53,825 bases of DNA from JAIQFR01 sp041494445 (GTDB taxonomy: Bacteria > Acidobacteriota > Polarisedimenticolia > Polarisedimenticolales > JAIQFR01). Both the position numbers and the translations under genes were made by a program. Shown piece after piece: positions 23,626 to 32,289 of this stretch. Position 1 is the stretch's first letter. Each line of letters opens with the position of its first letter. Under the pieces are notes generated by a model. That model was not told where the DNA came from and searched no databases. It worked only from the letters and a program-made list of their open reading frames with translations. The DNA is taken from assembly GCA_041494445.1 (NCBI GenBank), contig JBGQAU010000009.1:1-53825 (forward strand), written 5' to 3'.

Positions 23626-23898
23626 TCAGCGGTTGCCCTTCGGGAGCACCACGGTGGTCGGGCTGTGGCCGTGCGTGGCTTCGTGCGGAGTGGAAGAGGG
23701 TCCCTGCGCGGTCGAACCCGGGTGAGCCCCGTCGCCCACGATCTCCACCTCGCCGGCTTCGATCAGGCGCCGGACCGTGGGCTCGCCGGCCGCATCGTCG
23801 CCGATTTGCCCGGTCCGGGCCGGGCCGAGGTGCAACACCTTCCCCCCGTGCAGCCGGATCTTGAGCGGCTTGTGGGTCTTGTTCACGATCGTCTTCAT
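23626..23898 (-). CDS. Small hypothetical protein (90 aa)
   Basis: The 90-residue soluble protein has a compact beta-rich N-terminal part (MKTIVNKTHKPLKIRLHGG, KVLHLGPARTGQIGDDAA, then VRRLIEAGEVEIVGDG) and a disordered, His/Thr/Ser-rich tail. The basic HKPLKIRL and LHLGP strands suggest a small barrel. I cannot name the family; similar short proteins occur beside phage-tail-like loci in other genomes, but none is here. The start has a TACAAT -10 element 30 bases upstream. It is transcribed towards marC and away from mntP. Confidence 0.6.
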   Translation of the reverse strand: MKTIVNKTHKPLKIRLHGGKVLHLGPARTGQIGDDAAGEPTVRRLIEAGEVEIVGDGAHPGSTAQGPSSTPHEATHGHSPTTVVLPKGNR

Positions 23899-23927
23899 CG
23901 CGCACCCCGTTCGAATTTGAGAAGGGG

Positions 23928-23933
23928 ATTGTA
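23928..23933 (-). promoter_or_regulatory. -10 element of the 90-residue protein
   Basis: On the minus strand TACAAT lies 30 bases before the ATG at 23898, in an AT-rich pocket; no -35 is seen. Confidence 0.4.
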
Positions 23934-23974
23934 CACGCTCTCGGCCACACGCGGCGAGCGCCCGGGACGTCGCG

Positions 23975-24520
23975 TCAGAGAGACAGCATCCTGATCGCAA
24001 GGCCGAGGAGCACCAGTCCGCCGAGGGCACCCGCGAGCCGGCCGGCGGTCCGCTTCACCCGGGCTCCCAGGAGCATCCCGGCGAGGGTGGCCAGCCCCGC
24101 CGTGACCCCGATGATCAGGCATGACCGGAGCAGGCTCGCGCGGGCGAGCGCGAGGCCGACGCCGGCGCCGAGGGCGTCGAGGCTCGTCGCCAGCGAGAGG
24201 CCGACGAGGCTGAGGCCCCGGGTGGGGTCCAGGGTCGCGCGCAAAGGCTCCTCGTGCCGGAGACTCCCGCAGAACATCCGCACGCCGAGCGCCGCGAGGA
24301 CGCCGAACGCGACGTAGCGGTCCGCTCCGTGGAGCAGCTCCCTGAGGGCGACGCCTCCGGCGGCGCCGACGAACGGCATCAGCGCCTGGAACAGGCCGAA
24401 GTGCCAGGAGAGGCGGAAGAGCTGCCGCGGCGCCGAGAATCGGAGACCGACGACCAGCGCCACCGAGAAGGCGTCGGCGCTGAGCGCGAGGGCGAGCAGC
24501 AGGACGTCGAGGAGCGGCAT
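23975..24520 (-). CDS. mntP: MntP-type manganese efflux pump
   Basis: This 181-residue, six-helix protein has the two family signature blocks: ALALSADAFSVALVVGL in helix 1 (usual LSMDAFAVS) and GLSLATSLDALGAGVGLAL in the fourth helix (usual ATSIDALAVG). Their aspartates line the Mn(II) path in the known family. Length and topology match MntP (about 185 residues). The start at 24520 puts MPLLDVLLLAL at the membrane edge. No Mn riboswitch (yybP-type) is recognised upstream. Confidence 0.88.
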   Translation of the reverse strand: MPLLDVLLLALALSADAFSVALVVGLRFSAPRQLFRLSWHFGLFQALMPFVGAAGGVALRELLHGADRYVAFGVLAALGVRMFCGSLRHEEPLRATLDPTRGLSLVGLSLATSLDALGAGVGLALARASLLRSCLIIGVTAGLATLAGMLLGARVKRTAGRLAGALGGLVLLGLAIRMLSL

Positions 24521-24666
24521 GGTCGGTTCCGCCGGCGGAGTCGGCTTCTCCGCAGCCGCCCACCATAACCGCTCGGCGCCGCGCAAGCCAGCCCCGGCGG
24601 CGTTTGCGGGTTCGCCGAGCCCGGGCGATCATGGAAGCGCGGCGGGGCCCGTGGAGGATACGTTCG

Positions 24667-26133
24667 ATGCGCGAGAGCCAGCTCGATGCCCACCCTGTGC
24701 CCTTCGACCAAGCGCACCGGCGACCGGAAGGTTGCGAGACTCCGCCGGATCCGCCGCTCGACCTCCTCCGCTATTTCACCGGCTCCGCGCTCGCGGTGGT
24801 TCTCCTCGCGACGGTCGCGCTTGCCAGCGCGTCGGCGTGGCTCGTCCAGAGGTCGTTCCTCCATATCGAGAAGGACGAGGCGGACAGCCTCGCAGAGGAC
24901 ATGGTGTCGGACCTGGGCCTCTTCGGCTACGACCGCGACCGCTGGGGCTCCGGGGCGGCGCCGGCCACCCTCCGCGAGGGGGTCCGCCGGCAGATGGACA
25001 ACTTCGGGATCCGCGAGTTCTCGCTGTTCTCCCGCGACGGGAAGGTGCTTGAGACGTTCGCGCTCGAAACGGCTTCGGCGCGGCCACTCTGGCAGGAAGG
25101 GTTGGAGAGGGCGGCGACGGGCGAGACCGCTCTCCGCTGGGAAACGCGCGTAGGACCGATCCCCTGGTTCCGGGGAGTCGCCCGAGGGGACCTCGAGAGC
25201 TACGCCCCGGTTCGGGACCACGGCAAGGTGGTCGCGGTGGCGAGGGTGCGCCGGAACCAGTCGCCGAACCTTGTCAAGGCCGAGGGGGCGCTCCCGCTCC
25301 TGATCGGCATCGCGTTCGCCGGCGGGCTCTCGGTGTTCGGCGCCCTCTGGCTCCTGATCCTCAAAGCGGACCGGGTCCTGAAGCGGCAGCATCGCGAGCT
25401 CGTCGCGGCGCAGGAGGATCTGGCGCGGCAGAACCTCCAGCTCGCGGAGCTGAACCGACGGAAGGACGAGTTCTACGCGATGTGCAGCCACGACCTGCGC
25501 GGCCCGCTGGTCTCGGTCGAGGCCGGCTGCCGGATGCTCCTGGACGGCTACGCCGCGCCGGAGGAGCGCCGCGAGATCGCCGTCGAGAACCTGCACAACA
25601 CGGGGATCGTGCTCGACCTCCTGAGCAACCTGCTCGACCTCGCACGGGTCGAGGAGGAAGGGGAGCGCCTCGACGCCGCGAACCTGGACCTCAGGGGGGT
25701 CGTCGAGGGGGTCGCCGCCGCGAACCGCCCCTATGCCGCTAGCCGCGGGGTCGCACTCGAGGTGGAAGTCCCCCGCGACGGCGTCGTCGTGGCCGGAGAC
25801 CGGCTGAAGCTGGTCCGGATCCTGAACAACCTCGTCTCGAACGCGATCAAGCACGCGGAGGGGAAGCCGGTAACGGTGGCGCTCGAGCGCGAGTCCTCCG
25901 GCGCCCGGCTCCTGGTGCGGGACCGCGGCCCGGGGCTCCGTCCGGAGATCCGCGCCGATCTCATGGCGGGACGGGATCCCGTGCCCGTCCGCGACGCGGT
26001 CGTGGACGAGGAGAGCCATGGCCTCGGGCTCTCGATCGTGCGGCGCCTGGTCGATCTGCACGGCGGGAGCCTCGATGTGCGCTCGGACGCCGGATCGGGG
26101 ACCACCTTCGTGGTGACCCTGCCCTTCGCCTGA
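24667..26133 (+). CDS. Membrane sensor histidine kinase (orphan)
   Basis: The 488-residue kinase has transmembrane helices near 36-60 and 215-240 flanking a periplasmic sensor of about 150 residues with a PAS/Cache-like RDGKVLETFAL strand. A coiled linker, the H-box FYAMCSHDLRGPLVSVEAG (His275), the N-box RILNNLVSNAIKHA and the G-boxes DRGPGLRPE and HGLGLSIVRRLVDLHGG follow. It would autophosphorylate and pass phosphate to a response regulator. No response regulator gene is adjacent, so it is an orphan. The start is uncertain; an in-frame ATG at 24604 is possible, and 24667 is chosen as closer to the first helix. Confidence 0.88.
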   Translation: MRESQLDAHPVPFDQAHRRPEGCETPPDPPLDLLRYFTGSALAVVLLATVALASASAWLVQRSFLHIEKDEADSLAEDMVSDLGLFGYDRDRWGSGAAPATLREGVRRQMDNFGIREFSLFSRDGKVLETFALETASARPLWQEGLERAATGETALRWETRVGPIPWFRGVARGDLESYAPVRDHGKVVAVARVRRNQSPNLVKAEGALPLLIGIAFAGGLSVFGALWLLILKADRVLKRQHRELVAAQEDLARQNLQLAELNRRKDEFYAMCSHDLRGPLVSVEAGCRMLLDGYAAPEERREIAVENLHNTGIVLDLLSNLLDLARVEEEGERLDAANLDLRGVVEGVAAANRPYAASRGVALEVEVPRDGVVVAGDRLKLVRILNNLVSNAIKHAEGKPVTVALERESSGARLLVRDRGPGLRPEIRADLMAGRDPVPVRDAVVDEESHGLGLSIVRRLVDLHGGSLDVRSDAGSGTTFVVTLPFA

Positions 26134-26134
26134 A

Positions 26135-26171
26135 GGCGGGGAAAGAATCGCGCGGGGCTTTTCGTCCCGCC
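26135..26171 (+). terminator. Imperfect hairpin after the histidine kinase
   Basis: GGCGGG pairs with CCCGCC and, inside it, GAAAG with CTTTTC, with a two-base bulge. It lies directly after the stop codon and before the acyl-CoA dehydrogenase promoter. Confidence 0.45.
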
Positions 26172-26178
26172 GCCCTTC

Positions 26179-26187
26179 TGGTACAAC
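26179..26187 (+). promoter_or_regulatory. Extended -10 before the acyl-CoA dehydrogenase
   Basis: TGGTACAAC fits TGnTANAAT with one mismatch, 99 bases before the ATG at 26287, placed just after the hairpin. Confidence 0.4.
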
Positions 26188-26286
26188 ATGCGCTCGCATC
26201 GGTGGCGACCGGTGCGGCGCCGGGCGCCCGGCGCCGGCGGAGGGAGATCCGCGGGCCTTGAAGGGCAGGAGAGGGGAACCGTAGCG

Positions 26287-27459
26287 ATGCACCACCACTT
26301 CACCGAAGAGCAACGCTCGATCCGGGATCTGGCCCGGACGATCGCGGAGGACAAGGTCAAGCCCGTGAGACAGGCGTACGACGAGGGGTGCGTGTTCCCC
26401 TGGGACATCGTTCGGGAGATGGCGAAGGTCGATCTCTTCCGGGTGTTCATCCCCGCCGAGTACGACGGGCTCGTCGAGAGCGGAAAGGGAATCGTCAACC
26501 TGTGCATCGTGACCGAGGAGATCTCGAAGGCCTGCGCGGGCATCGCGCTGGCGTTCGCCGGTACCGGCCTCGGCACGTTCCCGATCCTGCTGTTCGGCTC
26601 CCAGGACCAGAAGCGGCGGTACCTCCCCGAGATCGCGGCGGGAAGGAAGCTCGCCGCGTTCGGCCTCACGGAGCCCGGGGCCGGATCGGACGCCGGCGCG
26701 ATCAAGACCACGGCGCGCCGCGAGGGGGATCACTACGTCCTGAACGGCACGAAGATCTTCATCACCAACGGCGGCGAGGCGGACATCTACACCGTCGTGG
26801 CGCTCACGAACCCGGAGAAGGGCGTCCGGGGGGCCTCGGCGTTCGTGGTGGAGAAGGGGACGCCCGGGTTCGAGTTCGGGAAGAAGGAAAGCAAGATGGG
26901 GATCCACGCCAGCGCCACGAGGGAGCTGATCTTCGACGGCGCGCGCGTGCCCGCGGAGAACCTCCTCGCGAAGGAGGGGATGGGGTTCATCGTCGCGATG
27001 AAGACGTTCGACATCTCTCGCCCCGGCGTGGCGGCGCAGGCCCTCGGCATCGCCGAGGGGGCCATGGAGGAGGCGCTCCGGTACATCCACCAGCGGCAGC
27101 AGTTCGGGAGGAGCGTCCTCTCCTTCCAGGGGATCCAGTGGATGCTCGCGGACATGGCGACCCAGATCGAGGCGGCGCGCGCGCTGATCTACCAGGTGGC
27201 GGACATGATCGACCAGGGCGAGACGAGGGAGATCGCGCATCTCTCGGCGATGGCCAAAGTGTTCGCCTCCGACGTCGCCATGAAGGTGACCACCGACGCG
27301 GTGCAGATCTTCGGCGGCTACGGATACATGACCGAGTACCCGGTCGAGAAGATGATGCGGGACGCCAAGATCACCCAGATCTACGAGGGAACCAACCAGA
27401 TCCAGCGCAACGTCATCGGCGCCCGCCTGATCAAGGAGGCGGCGCGGCTGTCCGAGTAG
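26287..27459 (+). CDS. Acyl-CoA dehydrogenase
   Basis: This 390-residue FAD-dependent acyl-CoA dehydrogenase is close to the short-chain/butyryl type in length. It has FGLTEPGAGSDAGAIKTTA (flavin/substrate loop), KIFITNGGEADIYTVVAL, KMGIHASATRELIF, and QFGRSVLSFQGIQWMLADM. The catalytic base is the Glu of QIYEGTNQIQRNVIG near the C terminus, at the position used by short/medium-chain enzymes. The first step of beta-oxidation needs an electron-transfer flavoprotein, which is not in the window. GGAGAGG lies upstream of the ATG. The DedA gene follows after nine bases. Confidence 0.93.
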   Translation: MHHHFTEEQRSIRDLARTIAEDKVKPVRQAYDEGCVFPWDIVREMAKVDLFRVFIPAEYDGLVESGKGIVNLCIVTEEISKACAGIALAFAGTGLGTFPILLFGSQDQKRRYLPEIAAGRKLAAFGLTEPGAGSDAGAIKTTARREGDHYVLNGTKIFITNGGEADIYTVVALTNPEKGVRGASAFVVEKGTPGFEFGKKESKMGIHASATRELIFDGARVPAENLLAKEGMGFIVAMKTFDISRPGVAAQALGIAEGAMEEALRYIHQRQQFGRSVLSFQGIQWMLADMATQIEAARALIYQVADMIDQGETREIAHLSAMAKVFASDVAMKVTTDAVQIFGGYGYMTEYPVEKMMRDAKITQIYEGTNQIQRNVIGARLIKEAARLSE

Positions 27460-27468
27460 GGGGCATCC

Positions 27469-28113
27469 TTGGACTTCCTCGCGCGGCTCGTCGACTTCGT
27501 CCTGCACATCGATGTCCACCTGGACCAGATCATCAGGTCGTACGGCGCCTGGACGCACCTGATCCTGTTCGCGATCGTCTTCTGCGAGACGGGCCTCGTG
27601 GTGACCCCGATTTTGCCCGGCGACTCGCTCCTGTTCGCGGTGGGTGCTTTCTCGGCCCGGGGGTCCCTCGACTTGACGCTGGCGCTCGTGCTCCTTTCGC
27701 TGGCGGCGATCCTCGGGGACACCGTGAACTACTGGATCGGCCACCTCCTCGGACCCAAGGTGTTCCAGCGCGAGGACGTGCGGTTCTTGAACAAGAGGCA
27801 TCTGGAGCGGACGCACGCCTTCTACGAGAAGTACGGCGGCAAGACGATCATCATCGCCCGCTTCGTCCCTATCGTGCGGACATTCGCTCCGTTCGTCGCC
27901 GGGATCGGGAGCATGTCCTACCCCCGCTTCCTGATGTACAACGTGGTCGGCGGGGTGCTATGGATCCTGCTGTTCGTGCTCGGCGGATACTTCTTCGGGA
28001 ACATCCCGATCGTCCGCCGGAACTTCACGCTGGTCATCATGGCGATCGTCGTACTCTCCGTCATGCCCGCGGTGATCGAGTTCGTGCGGCAGCGGCGGCA
28101 GGCGCGCGGCTGA
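27469..28113 (+). CDS. DedA family (SNARE-associated) membrane protein
   Basis: This 214-residue membrane protein has the DedA/VTT signature segments FCETGLVVTPILPGDSLL, GDTVNYWIGHLLG, and FYEKYGGKTIIIARFVPIVRTFAPFVAG (the conserved F..R..P.vR..ap..aG). Family members move undecaprenyl phosphate or phospholipids across the inner membrane. The start codon is TTG at 27469. It may be cotranscribed with the acyl-CoA dehydrogenase nine bases upstream. The length matches the family. Confidence 0.9.
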   Translation: MDFLARLVDFVLHIDVHLDQIIRSYGAWTHLILFAIVFCETGLVVTPILPGDSLLFAVGAFSARGSLDLTLALVLLSLAAILGDTVNYWIGHLLGPKVFQREDVRFLNKRHLERTHAFYEKYGGKTIIIARFVPIVRTFAPFVAGIGSMSYPRFLMYNVVGGVLWILLFVLGGYFFGNIPIVRRNFTLVIMAIVVLSVMPAVIEFVRQRRQARG

Positions 28114-28161
28114 GGCCCGGGAGGTAGGAACGCGACCGTCGCATTGGAGGCGGGGGCGAGC

Positions 28162-30210
28162 GTGAGATCGGAATCCGAAGGGGGCTCCGGGGGAAAGCCG
28201 GGGGTGGAGGAGATCCGCCACGAGGGGTTCTTCCACGGGCTCAGGCGCGCGCTCGTCGGGAGCCCCCGGGACCCGCAGGATCCCACGGTCTTCCACAAGA
28301 TCTCGCTGATGGCCTTCCTGGCCTGGGTCGGCCTGGGCGCGGACGGCCTCTCGTCGTCGTCCTACGGGCCGGACGAAGCGTTCCGGGCCCTACGGGGACA
28401 CGAGTACCTCGCGCTCTATCTCGCGCTGATGACCGCCGCGACGGTCGCGATCATCTCCTACTGCTACAGCCTGGTCGTCGAACACTTCCCGAGCGGCGGC
28501 GGTGGGTACGTCGTCGCGACCAAGCTGCTCGGCCCCGTTCCGGGGGTCGTTTCGGGCTCAGCACTGGTTGTGGACTACGTCCTGACCATCGCCATCTCCG
28601 TCGCTTCGGGAGTGGAGGCGCTGCTGAGCTTCCTCCCGTCGTCGTGGCAGGCGGCAAAGGTTCCGCTCGATCTCGCCATCGTCCTCGTGCTGCTGTTCTT
28701 GAACTTGCGAGGTGTCAAAGAGTCCATCAAGATCTTGCTCCCGATCTTCCTGGTCTTCGTCGCGACGCATGCCTTGCTGGTCCTGTACGGCGTCCTGGCG
28801 CATGCCGGCGGCCTTCCCGAGGTCCTCTCCGGCGTTCGCGCGGAAACGACACGATCGGTGGAGAGGCTCGGCGTGTGGGCGGTCGTTCTGCTCCTGTTCC
28901 GTGCCTATTCGATGGGCGCGGGCACGTACACCGGGATCGAGGCGGTGTCGAACGGCATGCAGATCCTGCGGGAGCCGAGGGTGGCCACGGCCCGCCGGAC
29001 CATGCTCTACATGGCGCTCTCCCTGGCATTCACCGCCGGGGGCATCCTGGTGTGCTACCTCCTGTGGCATGCGGCCCCCGAGATGGGGAAAACCATGAAC
29101 GCCGTCCTCCTCGAGCGCGTCATGGGACCGTGGCGGGTGGGCGACTGGCCCGTGGGCGCCTGGCTCGTCATCCTGACGCTCGTCTCGGAGGGGGCGCTGC
29201 TATTCGTGGCCGCCCAGACCGGTTTCATCGATGGCCCGAGGGTCCTGTCGAACATGGCTCTCGACTCGTGGGTACCTCACCGATTCGCGAACCTCTCGGA
29301 GCGTCTCGTCACGCAAAACGGCGTCATCCTGATGGCAGCGGCCGCCGCGGTCCTCATGCTGTACACGCGGGGCAGCGTCTCTTTCCTGGTGGTGCTGTAC
29401 TCCATCAACGTGTTCCTGACCTTCAGCCTCACCCAGCTCGGGATGCTCCGCTTCTGGGTCCAGCACCGCGGCACGAACCCGCGGTGGTGGCGCTACCTCG
29501 CGGTGCACGGCGTCGGCTTCCTGCTGTGCGTGACGGTGCTCGTGGTCGTGACGCTCCTGAAGTTCAAGGAAGGGGGATGGCTGACCTTCGCGATCACCTC
29601 GTCGTTCATCGGGATGTGCTTCCTCGTCCAACGGCACTACTCTGCGGTGCGGCGCGAGATCGCCAAGCTCGACCAGGTTCTGATGGAGATTCCCCCGGAG
29701 CGGGAGCAGGCGGTGGCACGGAAGCCGGAGCCGGACGAGCCGGTGGCGGCGCTCCTGGTCTCGGGGTACGGCGGGCTCGGAATCCACACCCTCCTGGCGG
29801 TGCAGCAGCTCTTTCCGGGTTATTACAAGGGCATCGTCTTCCTTTCGGTGGGCAGGGTGGATTCCGGGGCGTTCAAGGGCAAGGGCGAGGTGGACGCCCT
29901 GGTGGAGAGCACAGAGGGGAATCTCGCGCGCTACGTCCAGCTGGCGCGGAGCCTCGGCCTCGGGGCCGACTCGATGTTCAGGATCGGCACCGACGTGGTC
30001 CATGACTCCGAGGCGCTCTGCCACGAGGTCAGGGCCCGGTACCCGCGGGCGGTCTTCTTCCTGGGGAAGGTCGTGTTCTCCCAGGACCGGTACACCTATC
30101 GCTTCCTGCACAACGACACGGCGAACTCCATTCAGCGGAGGCTGCAGTTCAGCGGGCTCCAGACGATCCTCCTTCCGATCCGGATCCGGCTCTCGGGGGG
30201 GGTGTTCTGA
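28162..30210 (+). CDS. APC-superfamily permease with C-terminal cytoplasmic domain
   Basis: This 682-residue transporter (from GTG 28162, with GGAGG 11 bases upstream; TTG 28144 also in frame) begins with FHKISLMAFLAWVGLGADGLSSSSYGPDEAF, the helix-1 break of APC/amino-acid permeases. About twelve transmembrane helices run to near residue 490. The remaining 190 residues form a soluble domain with Rossmann-like strands (AALLVSGYGGLGIHTLLAV, YKGIVFLSVGRVDSG). Substrate is unknown; the length and tail resemble APC permeases with regulatory domains and, more weakly, Kup-type potassium uptake. The RsbU-like gene starts 23 bases later. Confidence 0.85.
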   Translation: MRSESEGGSGGKPGVEEIRHEGFFHGLRRALVGSPRDPQDPTVFHKISLMAFLAWVGLGADGLSSSSYGPDEAFRALRGHEYLALYLALMTAATVAIISYCYSLVVEHFPSGGGGYVVATKLLGPVPGVVSGSALVVDYVLTIAISVASGVEALLSFLPSSWQAAKVPLDLAIVLVLLFLNLRGVKESIKILLPIFLVFVATHALLVLYGVLAHAGGLPEVLSGVRAETTRSVERLGVWAVVLLLFRAYSMGAGTYTGIEAVSNGMQILREPRVATARRTMLYMALSLAFTAGGILVCYLLWHAAPEMGKTMNAVLLERVMGPWRVGDWPVGAWLVILTLVSEGALLFVAAQTGFIDGPRVLSNMALDSWVPHRFANLSERLVTQNGVILMAAAAAVLMLYTRGSVSFLVVLYSINVFLTFSLTQLGMLRFWVQHRGTNPRWWRYLAVHGVGFLLCVTVLVVVTLLKFKEGGWLTFAITSSFIGMCFLVQRHYSAVRREIAKLDQVLMEIPPEREQAVARKPEPDEPVAALLVSGYGGLGIHTLLAVQQLFPGYYKGIVFLSVGRVDSGAFKGKGEVDALVESTEGNLARYVQLARSLGLGADSMFRIGTDVVHDSEALCHEVRARYPRAVFFLGKVVFSQDRYTYRFLHNDTANSIQRRLQFSGLQTILLPIRIRLSGGVF

Positions 30211-30233
30211 GCCCGCGGGGGCCGAGCGGGACC

Positions 30234-31373
30234 ATGGGACCTGGCGACGGAGGACGAGAGGCGGCGGACCGGAGGAAGGGGAGCCTCAGGCGGGTCGTGA
30301 TCGACGATTTCCGCTCCGGGGGGATCAAGCGCGGCTTCAGCGAGGACCTCCGGGAGCTCTACCGGTTCTACTTCGACGAGGACGAGCGCGAGCGGCTCGG
30401 CCGCATGGGGCCGGTGCGACGCTTCTTCCGGATCGCGTGGCACCTGCTGCGGGCCCTGATCGTCCGGCTGTCCCCCGTGCGGCGGCTGATGCTTCTGTTG
30501 TCCATGTTTCTAACGGTTCAAGGGTCCGTCAGCTTCACCGTCAGCGACGTGCGGACGACGTTTTCCATGATGCCGTTCGCCTACGGCCTGGTTCTCGTGG
30601 TCCTGCTGCTCGAGCTGAAGGACAAGCTCCTCGCGCGGGACGAGATCGAGGTGGCCCGGCAGGTGCAGCTCGCGCTGCTCCCTAGCGAGCAGCCGCGGCT
30701 CGCGGGGTGGTCGCTGTGGTGCCACACGCGGCCCGCGAACGAGGTAGGCGGGGACCTCGTGGATCACGTGGCCCTCGAGGGAGGCTCCCTCGGCATCGTC
30801 CTGGGGGACGTGGCGGGGAAGGGGCTCGGCGCGGCGCTCCTATGCGCGAAGCTGCAGGCGTCGCTGCGCGCCGTGCTCCCCGAGTGCCGCTCTCTGGCGG
30901 ATCTCGGCGCGCGGCTCAACGCGATCCTCCATCGGGGCGGGATGGAGAACCGGTTCGCCACGCTGCTTTACGCGGAGATCGGACCGGATTCGGGGCGGTT
31001 CAGGGTGCTGAACGCGGGGCACAACCCGGCGCTGCTGTTCCGCCGGGGCGACATCGAGAGGATCGGCGCCTCCGCCCCGCCGCTCGGGATGTTCGAGGGC
31101 ACGTCGTATCGAGAGGAGGTGCTCGATCTCGAGCCGGGCGACCTCGTCGTCGCGTTCTCCGACGGCCTGCTCGAGGCGCGGAACGAGCGGGACGAGGAGT
31201 TCGGGGAGGCGCGGATCGAGGCGCTGGCCTCCACCCTGCGGGGCAGCTCGGCAGCGGAGGTGGGGGAGCGGATCGTCGGAGAGGCGGAGGTCTTCCTGGG
31301 AGAACGGCGGCCGCACGACGACCTGTCGGTGTTCGTCGTGGCGCGAGCGGGGACGGGGGAGCGCTCGGCCTGA
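30234..31373 (+). CDS. RsbU/SpoIIE-type serine phosphatase, membrane-bound
   Basis: The 379-residue protein has a basic N-terminal region, two hydrophobic segments (about 85-125), a short coiled stretch (RDEIEVARQVQLALLPSEQ, the classical linker of RsbU proteins) and the PP2C-like domain with NEVGGDLVDHVAL, LGIVLGDVAGKGLGAALL, TLLYAEIGPDSG, LNAGHNPALLFRRG, VAFSDGLLEARN and DDLSVFVV. Metal-binding aspartates in GGD, GDVAGKG, SDG and DD are present. Such enzymes dephosphorylate anti-anti-sigma factors. No partner switch gene is in the window; the adjacent permease may be coregulated. Confidence 0.88.
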   Translation: MGPGDGGREAADRRKGSLRRVVIDDFRSGGIKRGFSEDLRELYRFYFDEDERERLGRMGPVRRFFRIAWHLLRALIVRLSPVRRLMLLLSMFLTVQGSVSFTVSDVRTTFSMMPFAYGLVLVVLLLELKDKLLARDEIEVARQVQLALLPSEQPRLAGWSLWCHTRPANEVGGDLVDHVALEGGSLGIVLGDVAGKGLGAALLCAKLQASLRAVLPECRSLADLGARLNAILHRGGMENRFATLLYAEIGPDSGRFRVLNAGHNPALLFRRGDIERIGASAPPLGMFEGTSYREEVLDLEPGDLVVAFSDGLLEARNERDEEFGEARIEALASTLRGSSAAEVGERIVGEAEVFLGERRPHDDLSVFVVARAGTGERSA

Positions 31374-31380
31374 GAGCGCC

Positions 31381-32289
31381 TCAGCGCCGATCCAGGCGGA
31401 TATCGAGGAGGACGCCGGCGGTGGGCCGCCGGCCGAGCGTGACGGCCGGCATCACGTGCACGGCGCGGTCCTCGAGCGGGCGCGAGCCGCGGCGCCGGCA
31501 GACGTATTCCGCGACCACGTGGCCGAGGACGGCGCCGGCGAAGACGTCCGATGCCCAGTGGGCGTCGGCTTCCACCCGCGAGAGCCCCAGGATCGCGGCG
31601 AGAGGATAGGCCACGAAACCGGCAACGCGCCCGTAGCGCTCCCTCAGCACGGTCGCCACCGTGAACGCACGGGCCGCGTGGCCCGAGGGAAAGGCGTGCT
31701 GGCCGCTGGAGAAGAATCCGCCCGACTGGCCGAGCTCGTCTGGCCTGCTTCGTCCGAGCATCCAACGCGTCCCCAGGTCCAGCGCGTTCGCCAGTAAGAG
31801 CGACTCGGACATGATTCGCCCGCTCTCTGCGTGGTACTCGCTGCCGGCCAGCGTCCCGCCGCCCCAGAGCGCCAGCGCACCGAGCGATGTCACCCCGAGG
31901 TTCCCCAGAGGCTCGACCCGGAGCTGCCAGCGGTCGAGGGACGGGGAGCGCCTCTCCTGGACCCCCTCTCGGATCCGCTGATCCCTGCTCATGAGGGCCG
32001 CGAGCCCGATCCCGAAAGCCGCCGCCTCGCCGGTCCAGGCGGGACGAGGCCGAGAATCCACGAAGAGCCGACCGGTCGCAACCTCTGCGCCACCGTCGGG
32101 CCGTGCCGTGCCGGGGTCGAGCGAGGTCTCCGAAGCAAGGGAGGCGCGATGGGGCGCGCCGTCGCCTTCTTCGGACGACGGCGCTGCCGGCTCCCCGGCG
32201 TGCGCCGAGGACGCCCCCGCCGGGACCAACAGCGCCAGCACGACGAGGACGCACGCGAACGGCCTGGTGCGCACGCTAGCGAGCGCCAA
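31381..32289 (-). CDS. Secreted PAP2-family phosphatase
   Basis: This 302-residue protein has a signal peptide (1-31) and the three PAP2/vanadium-haloperoxidase motifs: TRWMLGRSRP (motif 1), AFPSGHAARAF (motif 2) and SRVEADAHWASDVFAGAV (motif 3, with SRx5HxxxD). This predicts a phosphomonoesterase acting on lipid phosphates or undecaprenyl-pyrophosphate-like substrates in the periplasm. Its first 14 bases overlap the end of the chalcone-isomerase-like gene, so the two are cotranscribed. It converges with the RsbU-like gene, leaving seven bases between the stops. Confidence 0.9.
   Translation of the reverse strand: MALASVRTRPFACVLVVLALLVPAGASSAHAGEPAAPSSEEGDGAPHRASLASETSLDPGTARPDGGAEVATGRLFVDSRPRPAWTGEAAAFGIGLAALMSRDQRIREGVQERRSPSLDRWQLRVEPLGNLGVTSLGALALWGGGTLAGSEYHAESGRIMSESLLLANALDLGTRWMLGRSRPDELGQSGGFFSSGQHAFPSGHAARAFTVATVLRERYGRVAGFVAYPLAAILGLSRVEADAHWASDVFAGAVLGHVVAEYVCRRRGSRPLEDRAVHVMPAVTLGRRPTAGVLLDIRLDRR

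Noticed and set aside
24379..27816. A minus-strand frame of more than 1100 codons opposite the histidine kinase and acyl-CoA dehydrogenase
   Set aside because: High-GC shadow frame: Arg/Gly/Pro-rich, without family motifs, while the opposite strand encodes clear enzymes.
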